Source: Beduinella massiliensis
GTDB lineage: Bacteria; Bacillota; Clostridia; Christensenellales; Aristaeellaceae
Direction: 5' to 3'
Assembly: GCF_900199405.1 (NCBI RefSeq)
Contig: NZ_LT963430.1
Span: 3,793,894 to 3,857,893 of the forward strand
Length of the DNA stretch: 64,000 nt
Every line of letters starts with the position of its first letter. Positions within the stretch are counted from its first letter, which is position 1. Below, one piece after another: positions 17,628 through 27,187 of this stretch. The notes under the pieces are model-generated. The model ran no database searches, was not told the DNA's origin, and worked only from the letters and a program-made list of their open reading frames with translations. A program made the translations under genes and the position numbers.

Positions 17628-18410
17628 ATGAGCAAAATGAAGAAATTCCTGGCGGGCACGATGGCATCTATGATGCTGATGACCGGCGCCTTCGCGCTGG
17701 CGGAGGAACGCCCCAACATCATCTGCCACAAGGCAGAGGCCCTCACCATCGACGGAGACCTGAGCGACTGGAATCTGGATTCCCCCGCGGTCGTGAAGGA
17801 CGCCTCGCAGGTTATCCGCGATCTGACCTTCTGGCAGGGCGAGAACGACTGCAGCATGTCCGTCTACACCGCCTATGACGAGGAAAACCTCTACCTGGCC
17901 TTCGACGTCACAGAGGACACGGTGTACGGCGCGATCGAAATGCTGCCCATCGACGGCGAAGACAACCTGAAGCTGTACCTCTCCACCGATCCCACGGCGG
18001 ACCCCGAGCGGACTTCCTACGGCACCAACGACTTTCTGGTCTACTTGATCATGGACGAGGGATATTGGGACACGGCCATCGACCGCTCGATGGTTGAAAA
18101 GGACGCCCGCCAGCGCTTCGTCAGCGCGGGCATGGACGGCGGCGAAAGCGTAATTGAGAACTTTGTCTGTGCTTCGGAGCGCACGACGACCGGCTTTATC
18201 TTTGAGTGCGCAATTCCGTGGGCGACCTTCTCCAACAAGAACATCCCCGTTTACACACCCGCTTCCGGCGATACGCTGTCCGTGAACTTCGCGATCACCG
18301 ACATCAGCTATCCCTGCCCCGGCACCGAGTACATCCCGCAGATGGCCTGGACCGGCACGCAGGAAATCGGCACCAACCCAAGCCTGTGGGGCAGCATGAC
18401 GCTTGAATAA
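17628..18410 (+). CDS. Secreted CBM9-like carbohydrate-binding protein (first copy)
   Basis: A 260-residue exported protein. The signal peptide (about 1-25, ending ALA-EE) is followed by one DOMON/CBM9-like beta-sandwich with the family's opening TIDGDLSDWN. The mid part YDEENLYLAFDVTEDT and the end NPSLWGSMTL are also typical. CBM9 modules bind the ends of plant or microbial sugars; there is no catalytic domain. The paralogue at 22061-22852 shares the layout and the last motif. The ATG at 17628 has GAAAGGTGG ahead. It is first in the P1 transcript, with a terminator before the beta-helix gene, and probably captures or presents glycan for the adjacent importer. Confidence 0.8.
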   Translation: MSKMKKFLAGTMASMMLMTGAFALAEERPNIICHKAEALTIDGDLSDWNLDSPAVVKDASQVIRDLTFWQGENDCSMSVYTAYDEENLYLAFDVTEDTVYGAIEMLPIDGEDNLKLYLSTDPTADPERTSYGTNDFLVYLIMDEGYWDTAIDRSMVEKDARQRFVSAGMDGGESVIENFVCASERTTTGFIFECAIPWATFSNKNIPVYTPASGDTLSVNFAITDISYPCPGTEYIPQMAWTGTQEIGTNPSLWGSMTLE

Positions 18411-18412
18411 GC

Positions 18413-18466
18413 AAAAAGGGCAGGATCGGCGCTTCCAGACGGAATCTCCCGATCCTGCCCCTTTTT
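18413..18466 (+). terminator. Terminator between CBM9-like and beta-helix genes
   Basis: The stem AAAAAGGGCAGGATCGG with CCGATCCTGCCC is followed by CTTTTT. It ends only 16 bases before the next ATG, so the beta-helix gene either lives on read-through or has its own start inside this region. Confidence 0.8.
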
Positions 18467-18482
18467 ATTGGGGTGAATTTCG

Positions 18483-19931
18483 ATGAAAAAGATGTTCTGT
18501 GCGCTTTTCGCAGGCCTTTGCCTCCTGTGGGCCGGGGTTGCGGGGGCGGAGGTATTGCGCGCATCGCCCGACGGCATGAGCCTGACGGAGGCGCTGGCGC
18601 TGGCGAAGGACGGGGACAGAATCGAGCTCGCGGACGGCGTGTACACACAGCCCGCAGAGGCCTTTCCCCTGACGGTGCAGCGCGCCGTCACCGTCTGCGC
18701 CGCGCAGGAGGCCCGGCCTGTCATCGACGCGCCCGCGTTCCTGGCGGCGTTTCGCGTGGAGGCGGACGGCGTGACGTTCCGCGGCCTCGATGTGCGGATG
18801 CGCAGGACGGGCTTCTATGCCCTGGGCGACGACATGACCGTCGAGGACTGCGCCATCTCGCTTGCGGACCCGGAGTGGCGGACGTCCTCCTGCGGCATCT
18901 GGATGGGCGGCATTCATCGCGCGGCCGTTCGCGGCTGCGCCTTCACCGGGTGCAGCATCGCCATAGCCGGACCGCCGCTTTCGGAAACGAGCCACCTCGT
19001 GCCCGTGCTGACGGGGCTCTTCGAGGTGGGGGAAGACGTCGATTTCTTTACCTCGCATACGATCAGCGATTGTACGGTTAACGGCAAGCCGCTCTTTTAC
19101 GCGGTAAACGAGGAACGCGTCCTTGCGCCGCCGGACGCGGGGCAGGTCATCATCGCCAACTGCGCGGAGGCCGTCGTCGAGGAAGCGGACGTCTCCTGCG
19201 CCAGCATGGGCATGGAAATCGCCTACTGCGGGCACGTACAGGTGACGCGCTGCAGGGCAGACGACTGCGGCGTGTTCGGTATCTATCTCGCGAAAAATCA
19301 GGGCGGAGACGTGATCGACAGCTCCTGCGAGGGGACGAACCACGGCATCGATATCCGTGCTTCACAGGAAATCAACGTGATCGGATGCCGCGCAAACGCC
19401 TGCGATCAGGGCATCTTCTTTTCAAAGGTTGAGCGCGGCCTGGTGAAGGACTGCACGGTAACCGCCACGGGTCAGGGCTATTTCTTCGCCGCAGGCAGCC
19501 ACAGCCAGATCGACGGCTGCGCAGCGATCGACTGCGAAAACGGCCTCAACATCCAGAAGGAAGACGACATGCTCATCACCCGCTGCACGCTTCGCGGAAA
19601 CAGCATCTGCGCGGCGAGGCTGGACGGCTCCCCCACGGTCTTTTCCGGCAACACCCTGGAGGACAACTGGGTCGGCATCATGGCCTACGGCGAGGTGCCG
19701 TTTATGATCGTGGACAACGAAGTAAAAAACAGCGGCTCCTGCGGGCTGTATTTGCGGGACATCGCCTACAGCCGGATCAGCGGGAACACGATTGCGGAAA
19801 GCCGGAAGAGCAGCATGCAGGCCGTCGGCGAGATGGCAGGCACGCTGTTCACCGGAAACCGCCTGGACCGGGCGTGCGAGCTTTCCAAGGGCGCCGCGCT
19901 GCGCGATCCGAATTCCCCGGCGGAACGATAA
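18483..19931 (+). CDS. Secreted right-handed beta-helix repeat protein
   Basis: A 482-residue exported protein with a signal peptide (about 1-22). After an opening like SPDGMSLTEALALAKDGDRI, typical of NosD/pectate-lyase-like folds, it has many PbH1 coils of about 22 residues (for example GIDIRASQEINVIGCRANAC and GLYLRDIAYSRISGNTIAES). Such helices bind or cut polysaccharides. I see no diagnostic catalytic residues, so the activity is open: polysaccharide lyase, epimerase or binding. The ribosome site GGGGTG lies close to the ATG at 18483. The neighbours point to glycan breakdown outside the cell. Confidence 0.8.
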   Translation: MKKMFCALFAGLCLLWAGVAGAEVLRASPDGMSLTEALALAKDGDRIELADGVYTQPAEAFPLTVQRAVTVCAAQEARPVIDAPAFLAAFRVEADGVTFRGLDVRMRRTGFYALGDDMTVEDCAISLADPEWRTSSCGIWMGGIHRAAVRGCAFTGCSIAIAGPPLSETSHLVPVLTGLFEVGEDVDFFTSHTISDCTVNGKPLFYAVNEERVLAPPDAGQVIIANCAEAVVEEADVSCASMGMEIAYCGHVQVTRCRADDCGVFGIYLAKNQGGDVIDSSCEGTNHGIDIRASQEINVIGCRANACDQGIFFSKVERGLVKDCTVTATGQGYFFAAGSHSQIDGCAAIDCENGLNIQKEDDMLITRCTLRGNSICAARLDGSPTVFSGNTLEDNWVGIMAYGEVPFMIVDNEVKNSGSCGLYLRDIAYSRISGNTIAESRKSSMQAVGEMAGTLFTGNRLDRACELSKGAALRDPNSPAER

Positions 19932-19952
19932 ATCCGTAGCAGCGCGCCACGT

Positions 19953-20018
19953 GCGGAAAGCCGGACAGGGCGCCGCCTCTCCTACCTTTGGGGAAGCGGC
20001 GCCCTGTCCGCTTTCCGC
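19953..20018. terminator. Bidirectional terminator between convergent genes
   Basis: GCGGAAAGCCGGACAGGGCG and its partner (19996-20018) form a stem of more than 20 bp. The kinase stop codon follows directly. Confidence 0.75.
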
Positions 20019-21797
20019 TTACTTTTGCAGCGGGGTGGTCACCCGGACGACGGCCCCGTGATCGTTCATGATCTGCATGCGCATAGCGCCCTTGCTGTAA
20101 TAGTGAAGGCGCAGGCACGTGTTCAGCAGGCCGATATGCCCTTCGTTGTCTGGCGCGTCGGGCGAATTGGCATTGATGCGCGAAATCGCGCGCTGGAGCT
20201 TTTCAAGCACCTCCGGGGAGAAGCCGCAGCCGTTGTCCCGGATTTCAAGACAGAGCTGACCCGCCTGAATCGTCCCGACGATCTCCACGCGGCGAACGCC
20301 GGCATTGCCGCCGAAACCGTGGGTCATGGCGTTTTCCACCAGCGGCTGAAGCGTCAGCTTGGGAATGACGAGGGCGTTCATCTCGTCCGGCACGTGGATG
20401 GAATAGGTCAGCCGCTCCTCATAGCGCGCCTTGAGCAGCATCAGGTAATTGCGCACGTGCGCAAGGTCCTCGCCGAGCGTGGCCGTCTCGCTGCGGGTAT
20501 CAGTGGAATAGCGAAGCATCTGGGCGAACTGGTCGCACATGTTGACGATGTCCTCGTTGTCGCTCTCCATGCCTTTGGCAGAGATGCTGTTCAGCGTATT
20601 GTAGACGAAATGCGGGTTGATCTGCGCCTGCAGGGCCTTGAAGTGGGCGCGAAGGGTGCTCTCGCGCATGGCGATCTCATTGCAGGTGGAATCGTGGAGC
20701 TGCAGCAGCATGTCGTTGAAGCTGCGCTCCAGTTCGTGAATCTCGAAGTCCTTGGGAGAAGTTACGAAGGTGCTCAGCTGTTCCGTGCCGACGCTCAGCA
20801 GCAGCTGGTCGGCGGGCAGGCTGCGTACCTTGCGGGTGAGACAGCGCGTGGAATGGGTAAGGTTCAGGGAAATGACGACCACCAGCAGCAGCGCGACTGC
20901 GGAAATGACCAGAGAGTTGCGCGCAAACTCCCAGATCATGGCCGCGACGGCGGTATAGCGGATCGAGGCGTCCTCTGCGAGGTAGATGTCCAGGTTGAGC
21001 CAGCGGCTTTCGATGTGATAGACATTGCGCTCCAGGCCGCAGGGATCGACGTAGGCGGTGAACTTGTTCAGCGGGATGTCGTCGTAGATGGCCTCGTCCT
21101 CGGGCGAGGCAAAGAGGATGCTCCCATCCTTAAACACCGCGCGGATCATCGCGTTCTGATTGTCCGTAAGCAGCAGGTTGTCAAGCTCGCCGCAGTCGGC
21201 GGCGACCTCGATGTAGCCCACGTGCTCGCCATGCCAGGTGACGCTGTGAATCGCGCTGAACACGTCCACGTCCCGCGAGAGGTTGAAGCGGTCCCTGTGG
21301 GACGAGATGATGTGCCGCCGGTAGGGGGCGCTCCTGACGGCCCGCAGGTATGGAATGCCCGCGATCATTTCCTTCGACTCGTCGGACATGCTGACGATGG
21401 AATCGTTGCGGTCGATGTGGTTGGAGAGGTAAAATCCGCTTTCGGAAAAGATGCTGACACGGTAAAAGTTGTCTGCGATGGGCGAATGGTACAGCGCCTG
21501 AAACATTTTGTTCTGATTGGAAAGAACCGCCGCGGGGTCTTCGTCCGCGCCCAGGGCGACCTGATAAAACGCCTCCATAAACGCCGTGTCGGAGGTCAGA
21601 TCCTCGATGGCGAGGTCCATCATGGTCACGTATTCTTCCATGTTGCGGATCATGTTCACGGCCATGTTCTGGTAGCGGTCGGCGGTCAGCGCGTCGGAGC
21701 CTTCGACCTTGGTCCGCCCCAGATACGCGGTGTTGACCAGCACGATGAGCAGAATCATCGCGGAAAAGAGCAGAATCATCTTATGGCTTATCTTCAT
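20019..21797 (-). CDS. Sensor histidine kinase, YesM-like
   Basis: A 592-residue membrane sensor. It has an N-terminal helix (about 8-25), a large extracytoplasmic dCache-like sensor (about 30-285), a second helix (about 293-313) and a HAMP-like linker. The His_kinase domain has NPHFVYNTLN (phospho-His near 396). The HATPase domain has LQPLVENAMTHG, IRDNGCGFS and GHIGLLNTCLRL. The ATG at 21797 has GGAAAGG ahead. YesM/YesN pairs typically control import of plant polysaccharide fragments. The partner is most likely the regulator at 15390-16868. It is divergent from promoter P2. Confidence 0.93.
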   Translation of the reverse strand: MKISHKMILLFSAMILLIVLVNTAYLGRTKVEGSDALTADRYQNMAVNMIRNMEEYVTMMDLAIEDLTSDTAFMEAFYQVALGADEDPAAVLSNQNKMFQALYHSPIADNFYRVSIFSESGFYLSNHIDRNDSIVSMSDESKEMIAGIPYLRAVRSAPYRRHIISSHRDRFNLSRDVDVFSAIHSVTWHGEHVGYIEVAADCGELDNLLLTDNQNAMIRAVFKDGSILFASPEDEAIYDDIPLNKFTAYVDPCGLERNVYHIESRWLNLDIYLAEDASIRYTAVAAMIWEFARNSLVISAVALLLVVVISLNLTHSTRCLTRKVRSLPADQLLLSVGTEQLSTFVTSPKDFEIHELERSFNDMLLQLHDSTCNEIAMRESTLRAHFKALQAQINPHFVYNTLNSISAKGMESDNEDIVNMCDQFAQMLRYSTDTRSETATLGEDLAHVRNYLMLLKARYEERLTYSIHVPDEMNALVIPKLTLQPLVENAMTHGFGGNAGVRRVEIVGTIQAGQLCLEIRDNGCGFSPEVLEKLQRAISRINANSPDAPDNEGHIGLLNTCLRLHYYSKGAMRMQIMNDHGAVVRVTTPLQK

Positions 21798-21951
21798 GGC
21801 GTCGGCCTTTCCTCTCACGCACGGCGGAAGTTTACCTGATATTGTAACACAGGACGGACGAAAGCAAAAGAAAATGCCGTTTTTTCCTATTAACAGTACT
21901 GAATATTCCCACAGATACCCGGAAGGGTACGATTTTTCATCCGTGTGTTTG

Positions 21952-21990
21952 GAATCTTCCGGCGCAGAGCGGAAACCAAGTTTGTATAAT
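21952..21990 (+). promoter_or_regulatory. Promoter P2 with conserved regulator box
   Basis: GAATCTTCCGGCGCA (21952-21966), 18 bases, TATAAT (21985-21990). It matches P1 in 14 of 15 box bases and exactly in spacing. It drives the CBM9-ABC-GH3 operon. Confidence 0.72.
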
Positions 21991-22060
21991 GACGTTAAAA
22001 GTGAGTAAGCATCTCATGACGGTGACAATCCAACAATCCATGAACTGAGGAGGAAACTTT

Positions 22061-22852
22061 ATGAAACGTGGTATGGTACGCGGCGGTCTGGTTTTCGCGG
22101 TGATTCTGGTTCTGATGCTCGGCCTTTGCACCAGCGCTTCTGCCTATTCAGGACAGCAGATCGAGGCGGCGAAGGCGCCCGGCGAGGTCGCGATCGACGG
22201 CGACCTGAGCGAGTGGGACACCTCTTCCCCCATGACAGCCAACACGATGGAGCAGGTCGTCCGCGACCCCGGGCAGTGGACGGATGCTGGCGACTGCTCC
22301 TTTGAGGTGTACGTCATGTGGAGCGAAGAAAACCTGTATCTCGCGGCCAAGGTTCTGGACGACACGCCCTTCATGTACCGCGAAGGCTTCCCCCCGGACA
22401 TGGCGGACTCGCTCGTTGTGTTCTTCTCCACCGATCCTGACGCAGACCCGGAGCGCACCGAGTACGTGAAAAACGACTTCCGCTTTACACAGATCATCGA
22501 CGACTACGACTTCTGCAACGGCATCGACCGCGACATGGTCGCGGACAACGCAGGCTTTGAGACCGTGGGTGAAGACGGCGACGAGCAGGTGCTGGAAGGC
22601 TTTGAATGCGCGGTGCAGGAGATCGAGGGCGGCTACACGTTCGAGTGCGTGATTCCCTGGAGCAATTTCTCCAACGAAAACCTCCCCGTGCTCGTGCCTG
22701 CGGCCGGCATGAGCATCGGCTTTGAAGCCGGCATGTTCGACCTGGACTTCCCCTGCCCCGGCGTGGCGACCGTGCGCATGCAGGCCTCCGGCAGCGAGGA
22801 AGTGGACGTGAATCCCTCGCTGTGGGGAACGCTGACTTTCGTTGAAAAGTGA
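22061..22852 (+). CDS. Secreted CBM9-like carbohydrate-binding protein (second copy)
   Basis: A 263-residue exported protein with a signal peptide (about 1-28, ending SASA). The CBM9/DOMON fold begins with VAIDGDLSEWD, then SEENLYLAAKVLDDT and the terminal NPSLWGTLTF. It is paralogous to the protein at 17628-18410, including the acidic DPDADPERTEY region. The ribosome site GAGGAGG is strong. It is the first gene of the P2 operon and lies 19 bases ahead of the sugar-binding protein, which suggests the two act together on the same glycan. Confidence 0.8.
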   Translation: MKRGMVRGGLVFAVILVLMLGLCTSASAYSGQQIEAAKAPGEVAIDGDLSEWDTSSPMTANTMEQVVRDPGQWTDAGDCSFEVYVMWSEENLYLAAKVLDDTPFMYREGFPPDMADSLVVFFSTDPDADPERTEYVKNDFRFTQIIDDYDFCNGIDRDMVADNAGFETVGEDGDEQVLEGFECAVQEIEGGYTFECVIPWSNFSNENLPVLVPAAGMSIGFEAGMFDLDFPCPGVATVRMQASGSEEVDVNPSLWGTLTFVEK

Positions 22853-22871
22853 TGAGGAAGGAAGACGAGCT

Positions 22872-24236
22872 ATGAATTTAAAAAAGGTTGGGGCGCTTGT
22901 GCTGACCGGCGCCATGACATTGAGCGCGGTCTCCCCGGCGCTTGCCGCCAGGAACGCCAAGCTCAACGCGGACGAAATGGACATCCCGGCCATCATCGAG
23001 GACACCGCGGCCTCCGGGACGGCCAACATCTACCACTGGTGGACGGCCGGCGGCGAAAAGGACGCGATCGAGTCCATCATCAACGGCTTCTCCGGCGTCT
23101 ACACCGGCATCAACGCGAAGTCCAACGCCATTCCCGGCGGCGCGGGCGGCGCGATGGTCATGAAGGTGAAGGTGCTTCAGCAGGCGGGCAAGTCCCCGGA
23201 GACCTTTCAGGCGCATCCCGGTGAGGAAATCGAGCCCTACCTGACCTCGGACATGCTGCTGGATCTGAGCCGGGTCTGGGATTACGCCGGCCTTTACGAC
23301 CGCGTACTGCCCGGGCTTGCCGACCTCTGCACCGCCTCCGACGGCAAGCAGCACATCGTGCCCGTAGGCATCCATAAGTCCAACGTGATCTTCTACAACC
23401 GGCACGTCTTTGAGCAGTACGGCGTTGCCGTTCCGGATCACGAAAGCATCACCTGGGATGAGTTCTTCGGCATCTGCGATCAGCTGCAGGCAGCCATGCC
23501 CGAAGGGTACTATCCCCTCGACCTCGGCGACCGCAAGGGCTGGCCCGCCTGTCAGGTATTTGAGGACATCATGATGGGCACCGACCCCAAGGTGTACCAG
23601 GACTTCATCAACGGCAAGGCGACCGAGGAGCAGGTGCAGGGGGTGCTCGACACCTACAAGCGGCTGCTGACCTACGTCGCCCCCGACCACTCCTCCCGCG
23701 ACTGGTACGAAACCTCCGGTCAGGTGGTGGGCGGCCAGTACGCCATGCAGATCATGGGCGCCTGGATGCAGCCGCTGATGACCAGCATGGCCCAGACCTA
23801 CGGCGAGGACTACGGCGTGTTCACATTCCCCGGAACCGACGGATGGTTTGGCATGTGCATCGACGGATTCGTGGTTTCCAACGACTCCTCCGACGTGGAG
23901 GCAGGCGTTCGCTGGGTGTACAACGTGACCACGCCCGAGGTACAGGCCGCGTTTTCCTCGCTCAAGGAATCCATCTCGCCCTATGCGGATACCCCCGACA
24001 GCACCTACTGCGAGCTTACGCTCAAGTTTAAGGAAGAGCTGACGGCGCAGACCACGAAGATTTATCCCAGCTTCACGCACGGCACGGCGCTGCCCTGGTC
24101 CGCCTCTACGGATCTGCAGACCCGCATTCAGGACTTTGCCGTCGCCTCCGACCCCGATACCGCCCGCTATGCGCATAACATCGTCGTGGCTCTGCAGGAG
24201 TCCGGCCTGGAAGGAGATTGGAACCTTGTTGAGTAA
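22872..24236 (+). CDS. Extracellular sugar-binding protein of ABC importer
   Basis: A 454-residue solute-binding protein of the SBP_bac_1 type. It has a signal peptide (about 1-26, ALA-A) with no lipobox Cys, and then ANIYHWWTAGGEKDAIESII, the usual start of the first lobe. Later motifs (GQYAMQIMGAWM, DGFVVSNDS) are typical of CUT1 binding proteins. The ATG at 22872 follows GGAAGGAAG. The C-terminus overlaps the start of the first GH3 gene. It delivers oligosaccharide to the permeases at 26314-28072. The missing lipid anchor is unusual for a monoderm. Confidence 0.9.
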   Translation: MNLKKVGALVLTGAMTLSAVSPALAARNAKLNADEMDIPAIIEDTAASGTANIYHWWTAGGEKDAIESIINGFSGVYTGINAKSNAIPGGAGGAMVMKVKVLQQAGKSPETFQAHPGEEIEPYLTSDMLLDLSRVWDYAGLYDRVLPGLADLCTASDGKQHIVPVGIHKSNVIFYNRHVFEQYGVAVPDHESITWDEFFGICDQLQAAMPEGYYPLDLGDRKGWPACQVFEDIMMGTDPKVYQDFINGKATEEQVQGVLDTYKRLLTYVAPDHSSRDWYETSGQVVGGQYAMQIMGAWMQPLMTSMAQTYGEDYGVFTFPGTDGWFGMCIDGFVVSNDSSDVEAGVRWVYNVTTPEVQAAFSSLKESISPYADTPDSTYCELTLKFKEELTAQTTKIYPSFTHGTALPWSASTDLQTRIQDFAVASDPDTARYAHNIVVALQESGLEGDWNLVE

Positions 24237-26238
24237 GAAGAACTTTTTCAGGCGCGGCGCAGCCCTCGTAGCCGCGCTGGCGCTGAGCATGACGATGATG
24301 CCTGCGGCGCTCGCAGAGGGTGAGGAAGAAATACAGTACGTCCGCGTAGAGGGGAGCGACACACAGCGCGAGCTGGTCGCCGCCAGCAAGCAGATCATCG
24401 AGGTGGACGGCCTGAAATTCAAGGACCTGAACGGCAACGGCGTGCTGGACGTCTACGAGGACTGGCGTGAGGACGCGGACACGCGCACCGCCGACCTGCT
24501 CGCCCAGATGACCATCCGCGAGCGCATCTCGCAGATGCAGCACCCGACCTTTACCCCCAAGGACAACGGCTCCTACCCCAACTACCTGAAGAAGTGGATG
24601 AGCACCGAAAACATCGGCATGGTGCTGGTGCGCGAGTTCAACGTGGCAAACAGCGCGGCGACGGCCGCCACCACCATGAACAAGGTGCAGGAGTGGTGCG
24701 AGGAATCCCGCCTGGGCGTGCCGGTGGTGGTCAGCATGGACTCGGTGCACGGCGCCTCGTACGTCAACGGCGCGACGGTCACCGGCCACAACCTGTCTCA
24801 GGCCGCGACGCGCGACGAGGATCTGGTCACTCGCCTCGCCCAGATTCAGCGCAATGAGCTGATGGCCATGGGCGTCCGGATGACGCTTTCCCCTGAGGCC
24901 GACATCGCCTCCGAGCCCCGCTGGGGCCGGGTGATGGAGACGTTCGGCGAGGACCCCGAGCTGGTGACGCAGATGGTACGCGCGCAGATCGTCGCCTATC
25001 AAGACGGAGCGGACGGCCTGAACGAAAACAGCATCATCGCGTGCATCAAACACTTCCCCGGCGCGGGCCCGCAGATGGACGGCCTGGATCAGGCGCCCAT
25101 CGTCTCCACCGAGGAATCCCTCCAGATCCACCTGAAGCCCTACTACGCGGCGCTCGAGGCGAACGTCGGCTCAGTGATGCCCTACTACAGCATCCCGCTG
25201 GTGCTGGACACCACCGCCGCGCTGGGCAGCAAGGCGACATTGCAGACCCTGCTCCGCGAGGAAATGGGCTTTGACGGCATCATCCAGACCGACTGGGGCA
25301 TGATCTGGGGCATCCAGCAGTCCACCTCCATGTGGGGTGAGGAGTGCTCCGAAGAAGAAGCCATCCTCATCGGCGTCATGGAAGGCCAGGTGGACGGCAT
25401 CGGCGGCGAATCCATTCGCCTGATCGACCAGATGGAAGCGCTTTATGGCGACGGCAAGATCACCGAGGAGGTCGTCAACGCAGCGGCCGCCCGCATCCTG
25501 CGCGAGAAGTTCCAGCTCGGTATCTTTGAAAACCCCTATGTAGACGTGGATTACGCGGCGTCCTACGTGGGCTGTGAGGAAAACCAGGCGGTGAACCTTG
25601 AAGCCGCGCGCAAGGCCATGACGCTGCTCAAGAACGACGGCGTCCTGCCGATCGACTCCGCAAACAAGAAGATTCTCGTCGCCGGCATGCGCGCCGGGGA
25701 CATGGACAGTCTGTGCGGCGGCTGGACCTCCAGCCAGGAGGGAATCACCCTGGCCGAGGCGCTGACGCAGCTCGCGTCGGAGGGTGCCGAGGTGATCTAC
25801 GAGGCGGAGGACGTCGAGAAGATCTCCTCGCTGGCGAAGGAATGCGACGTAGCCATCGTAGCCATCGGCGAGGCCGCCTACCAGCACAATCCCACCTGGG
25901 GCTACGACACGCTGGAGATCACCCAGTCCCAGCAGAGCATCCTTGAAGCCGTAAAGGCGACCGGAACCCCGCTCGTCACCGTGGTGATCGGCGGCCGTCC
26001 GTACATCCTGTCCTGGTGCGATGAGAACGCCGACGCCATCCTGATGGCCTACTATCCCGGGCAGCAGGGCGGCATCGCAATCGCGGAAACGCTTTACGGC
26101 GCGAACAACCCCACCGGCAAGCTGCCCATCGCCATGCCGCGCGACATGGCGTCCGTCGAGGCGCAGGAGAGCGACATTTCCTTCGACCTGGAAAACCCGC
26201 TGTACGAATACGGCTTCGGCCTGAGCTACGGCGAATAA
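24226..26238 (+). CDS. Secreted glycoside hydrolase family 3 (first)
   Basis: A 670-residue exported beta-glycosidase-like enzyme. The signal peptide (about 1-30) is followed by an EF-hand-like DLNGNGVLDVYEDW (67-80). The GH3 N-terminal barrel has RWGRVMETFGEDPEL, the KHFPGAGP loop near 273 and the nucleophile Asp in QTDWGM near 355. The (alpha/beta)6 sandwich ends with YEYGFGLSYG. I use TTG at 24226, with GGAAGGAG nine bases upstream, giving an 11-base overlap with the binding-protein gene. It probably removes terminal sugars from glycan outside the membrane before import. Sugar specificity is not readable. Confidence 0.9.
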   Translation: MLSKKNFFRRGAALVAALALSMTMMPAALAEGEEEIQYVRVEGSDTQRELVAASKQIIEVDGLKFKDLNGNGVLDVYEDWREDADTRTADLLAQMTIRERISQMQHPTFTPKDNGSYPNYLKKWMSTENIGMVLVREFNVANSAATAATTMNKVQEWCEESRLGVPVVVSMDSVHGASYVNGATVTGHNLSQAATRDEDLVTRLAQIQRNELMAMGVRMTLSPEADIASEPRWGRVMETFGEDPELVTQMVRAQIVAYQDGADGLNENSIIACIKHFPGAGPQMDGLDQAPIVSTEESLQIHLKPYYAALEANVGSVMPYYSIPLVLDTTAALGSKATLQTLLREEMGFDGIIQTDWGMIWGIQQSTSMWGEECSEEEAILIGVMEGQVDGIGGESIRLIDQMEALYGDGKITEEVVNAAAARILREKFQLGIFENPYVDVDYAASYVGCEENQAVNLEAARKAMTLLKNDGVLPIDSANKKILVAGMRAGDMDSLCGGWTSSQEGITLAEALTQLASEGAEVIYEAEDVEKISSLAKECDVAIVAIGEAAYQHNPTWGYDTLEITQSQQSILEAVKATGTPLVTVVIGGRPYILSWCDENADAILMAYYPGQQGGIAIAETLYGANNPTGKLPIAMPRDMASVEAQESDISFDLENPLYEYGFGLSYGE

Positions 26239-26250
26239 AGGAGCTCAAAC

Positions 26251-26294
26251 GCCTGCGCAGGAGGAAAGTGCGCGTCCCTGCGCAGGCTCTTTTA
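26251..26294 (+). terminator. Intra-operon hairpin/partial terminator
   Basis: GCCTGCGCAGG (26251-26261) pairs with CCTGCGCAGGC (26277-26287), then TCTTTTAT. It sits between the binding protein/GH3 genes and the permeases, a common way to make more binding protein than permease. Confidence 0.65.
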
Positions 26295-26313
26295 TCAGGT
26301 TAGGAGGTTGTCT

Positions 26314-27183
26314 ATGCGCAAGTTCTTTACACGGCACCCCATGCTGCCAATTCTGATCCCGGCTGTACTGCTCCTCTACTTCGTCTATATCTCCCTGGGA
26401 TGGAACGTATGGGTTTCCGTCTCGGACTGGCAAAACGGCTCGCTGTCGGCCAGCTACGGCTGGGGCGGCTTTGGCCAGTACGCCAAGATGTTCAGCAGCG
26501 AATACTTCGGCACCTCGCTGATCAACACGCTGCTCCTCTTCTGCCTGATCCCGATCTGCCTGCTGCTGGGCCTCGGCCTCGCGCTGCTGATGGATCAGGG
26601 CCTCAGAGGCACGACGCTCTTTCGCAACCTGATCCTCCTGCCGTTCGCGCTGTCCTTCGTCGTGACCGGCACGGTCTGGGCCTGGATGTACCGGCCCACG
26701 AACGGCGTGCTCAATTCCTTTCTGCAAATCATCGGCATCAATACCGCGAACCTCATGTGGACCTCGAGCAACGACACGGTGATGCTGTCCATCATCATCG
26801 CGCTGGTCTGGCAGTTCTCCGGATACGTGGCCGTCATCTTCCTCGCGGGCATCAAGTCCGTACCCGAAAACGTCATCAACGCGGCCAAGCTGGACGGCGC
26901 CTACTCCCTGCGCATCTATTGGAAGCTCATCATCCCGCGCCTCAAGGGCGCCATGGGCTCCTGCATCACCATCCTGGCGATGTACGCGCTGCGTTCCTTT
27001 GACTTCATCGTATCCCTGGTGGGCTACACCAAGTCCGCCGCGTGGACGTTACCCGTATGGATGTACCAGGAAGCCTTCAGCAAGAACAATTTCGCCCTGG
27101 CCGCCGCCATCAGCTGCTTCCTGCTGGCGCTGGTGCTGGTGCTGATTCTTCCCCTGACCTATTGGACCAACAAGAGGAAGTGA
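26314..27183 (+). CDS. ABC sugar permease, MalF/UgpA type
   Basis: A 289-residue inner-membrane subunit with six membrane segments. The EAA loop, which contacts the ATPase, reads NAAKLDGAYSLRIYWKLIIP. The ATG at 26314 has TAGGAGG six bases upstream. It pairs with the MalG-type permease that starts four bases after its stop. The operon carries its own ATPase (30018-31139), which many Firmicute sugar importers lack. Confidence 0.92.
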   Translation: MRKFFTRHPMLPILIPAVLLLYFVYISLGWNVWVSVSDWQNGSLSASYGWGGFGQYAKMFSSEYFGTSLINTLLLFCLIPICLLLGLGLALLMDQGLRGTTLFRNLILLPFALSFVVTGTVWAWMYRPTNGVLNSFLQIIGINTANLMWTSSNDTVMLSIIIALVWQFSGYVAVIFLAGIKSVPENVINAAKLDGAYSLRIYWKLIIPRLKGAMGSCITILAMYALRSFDFIVSLVGYTKSAAWTLPVWMYQEAFSKNNFALAAAISCFLLALVLVLILPLTYWTNKRK

Positions 27184-27187
27184 TAAA

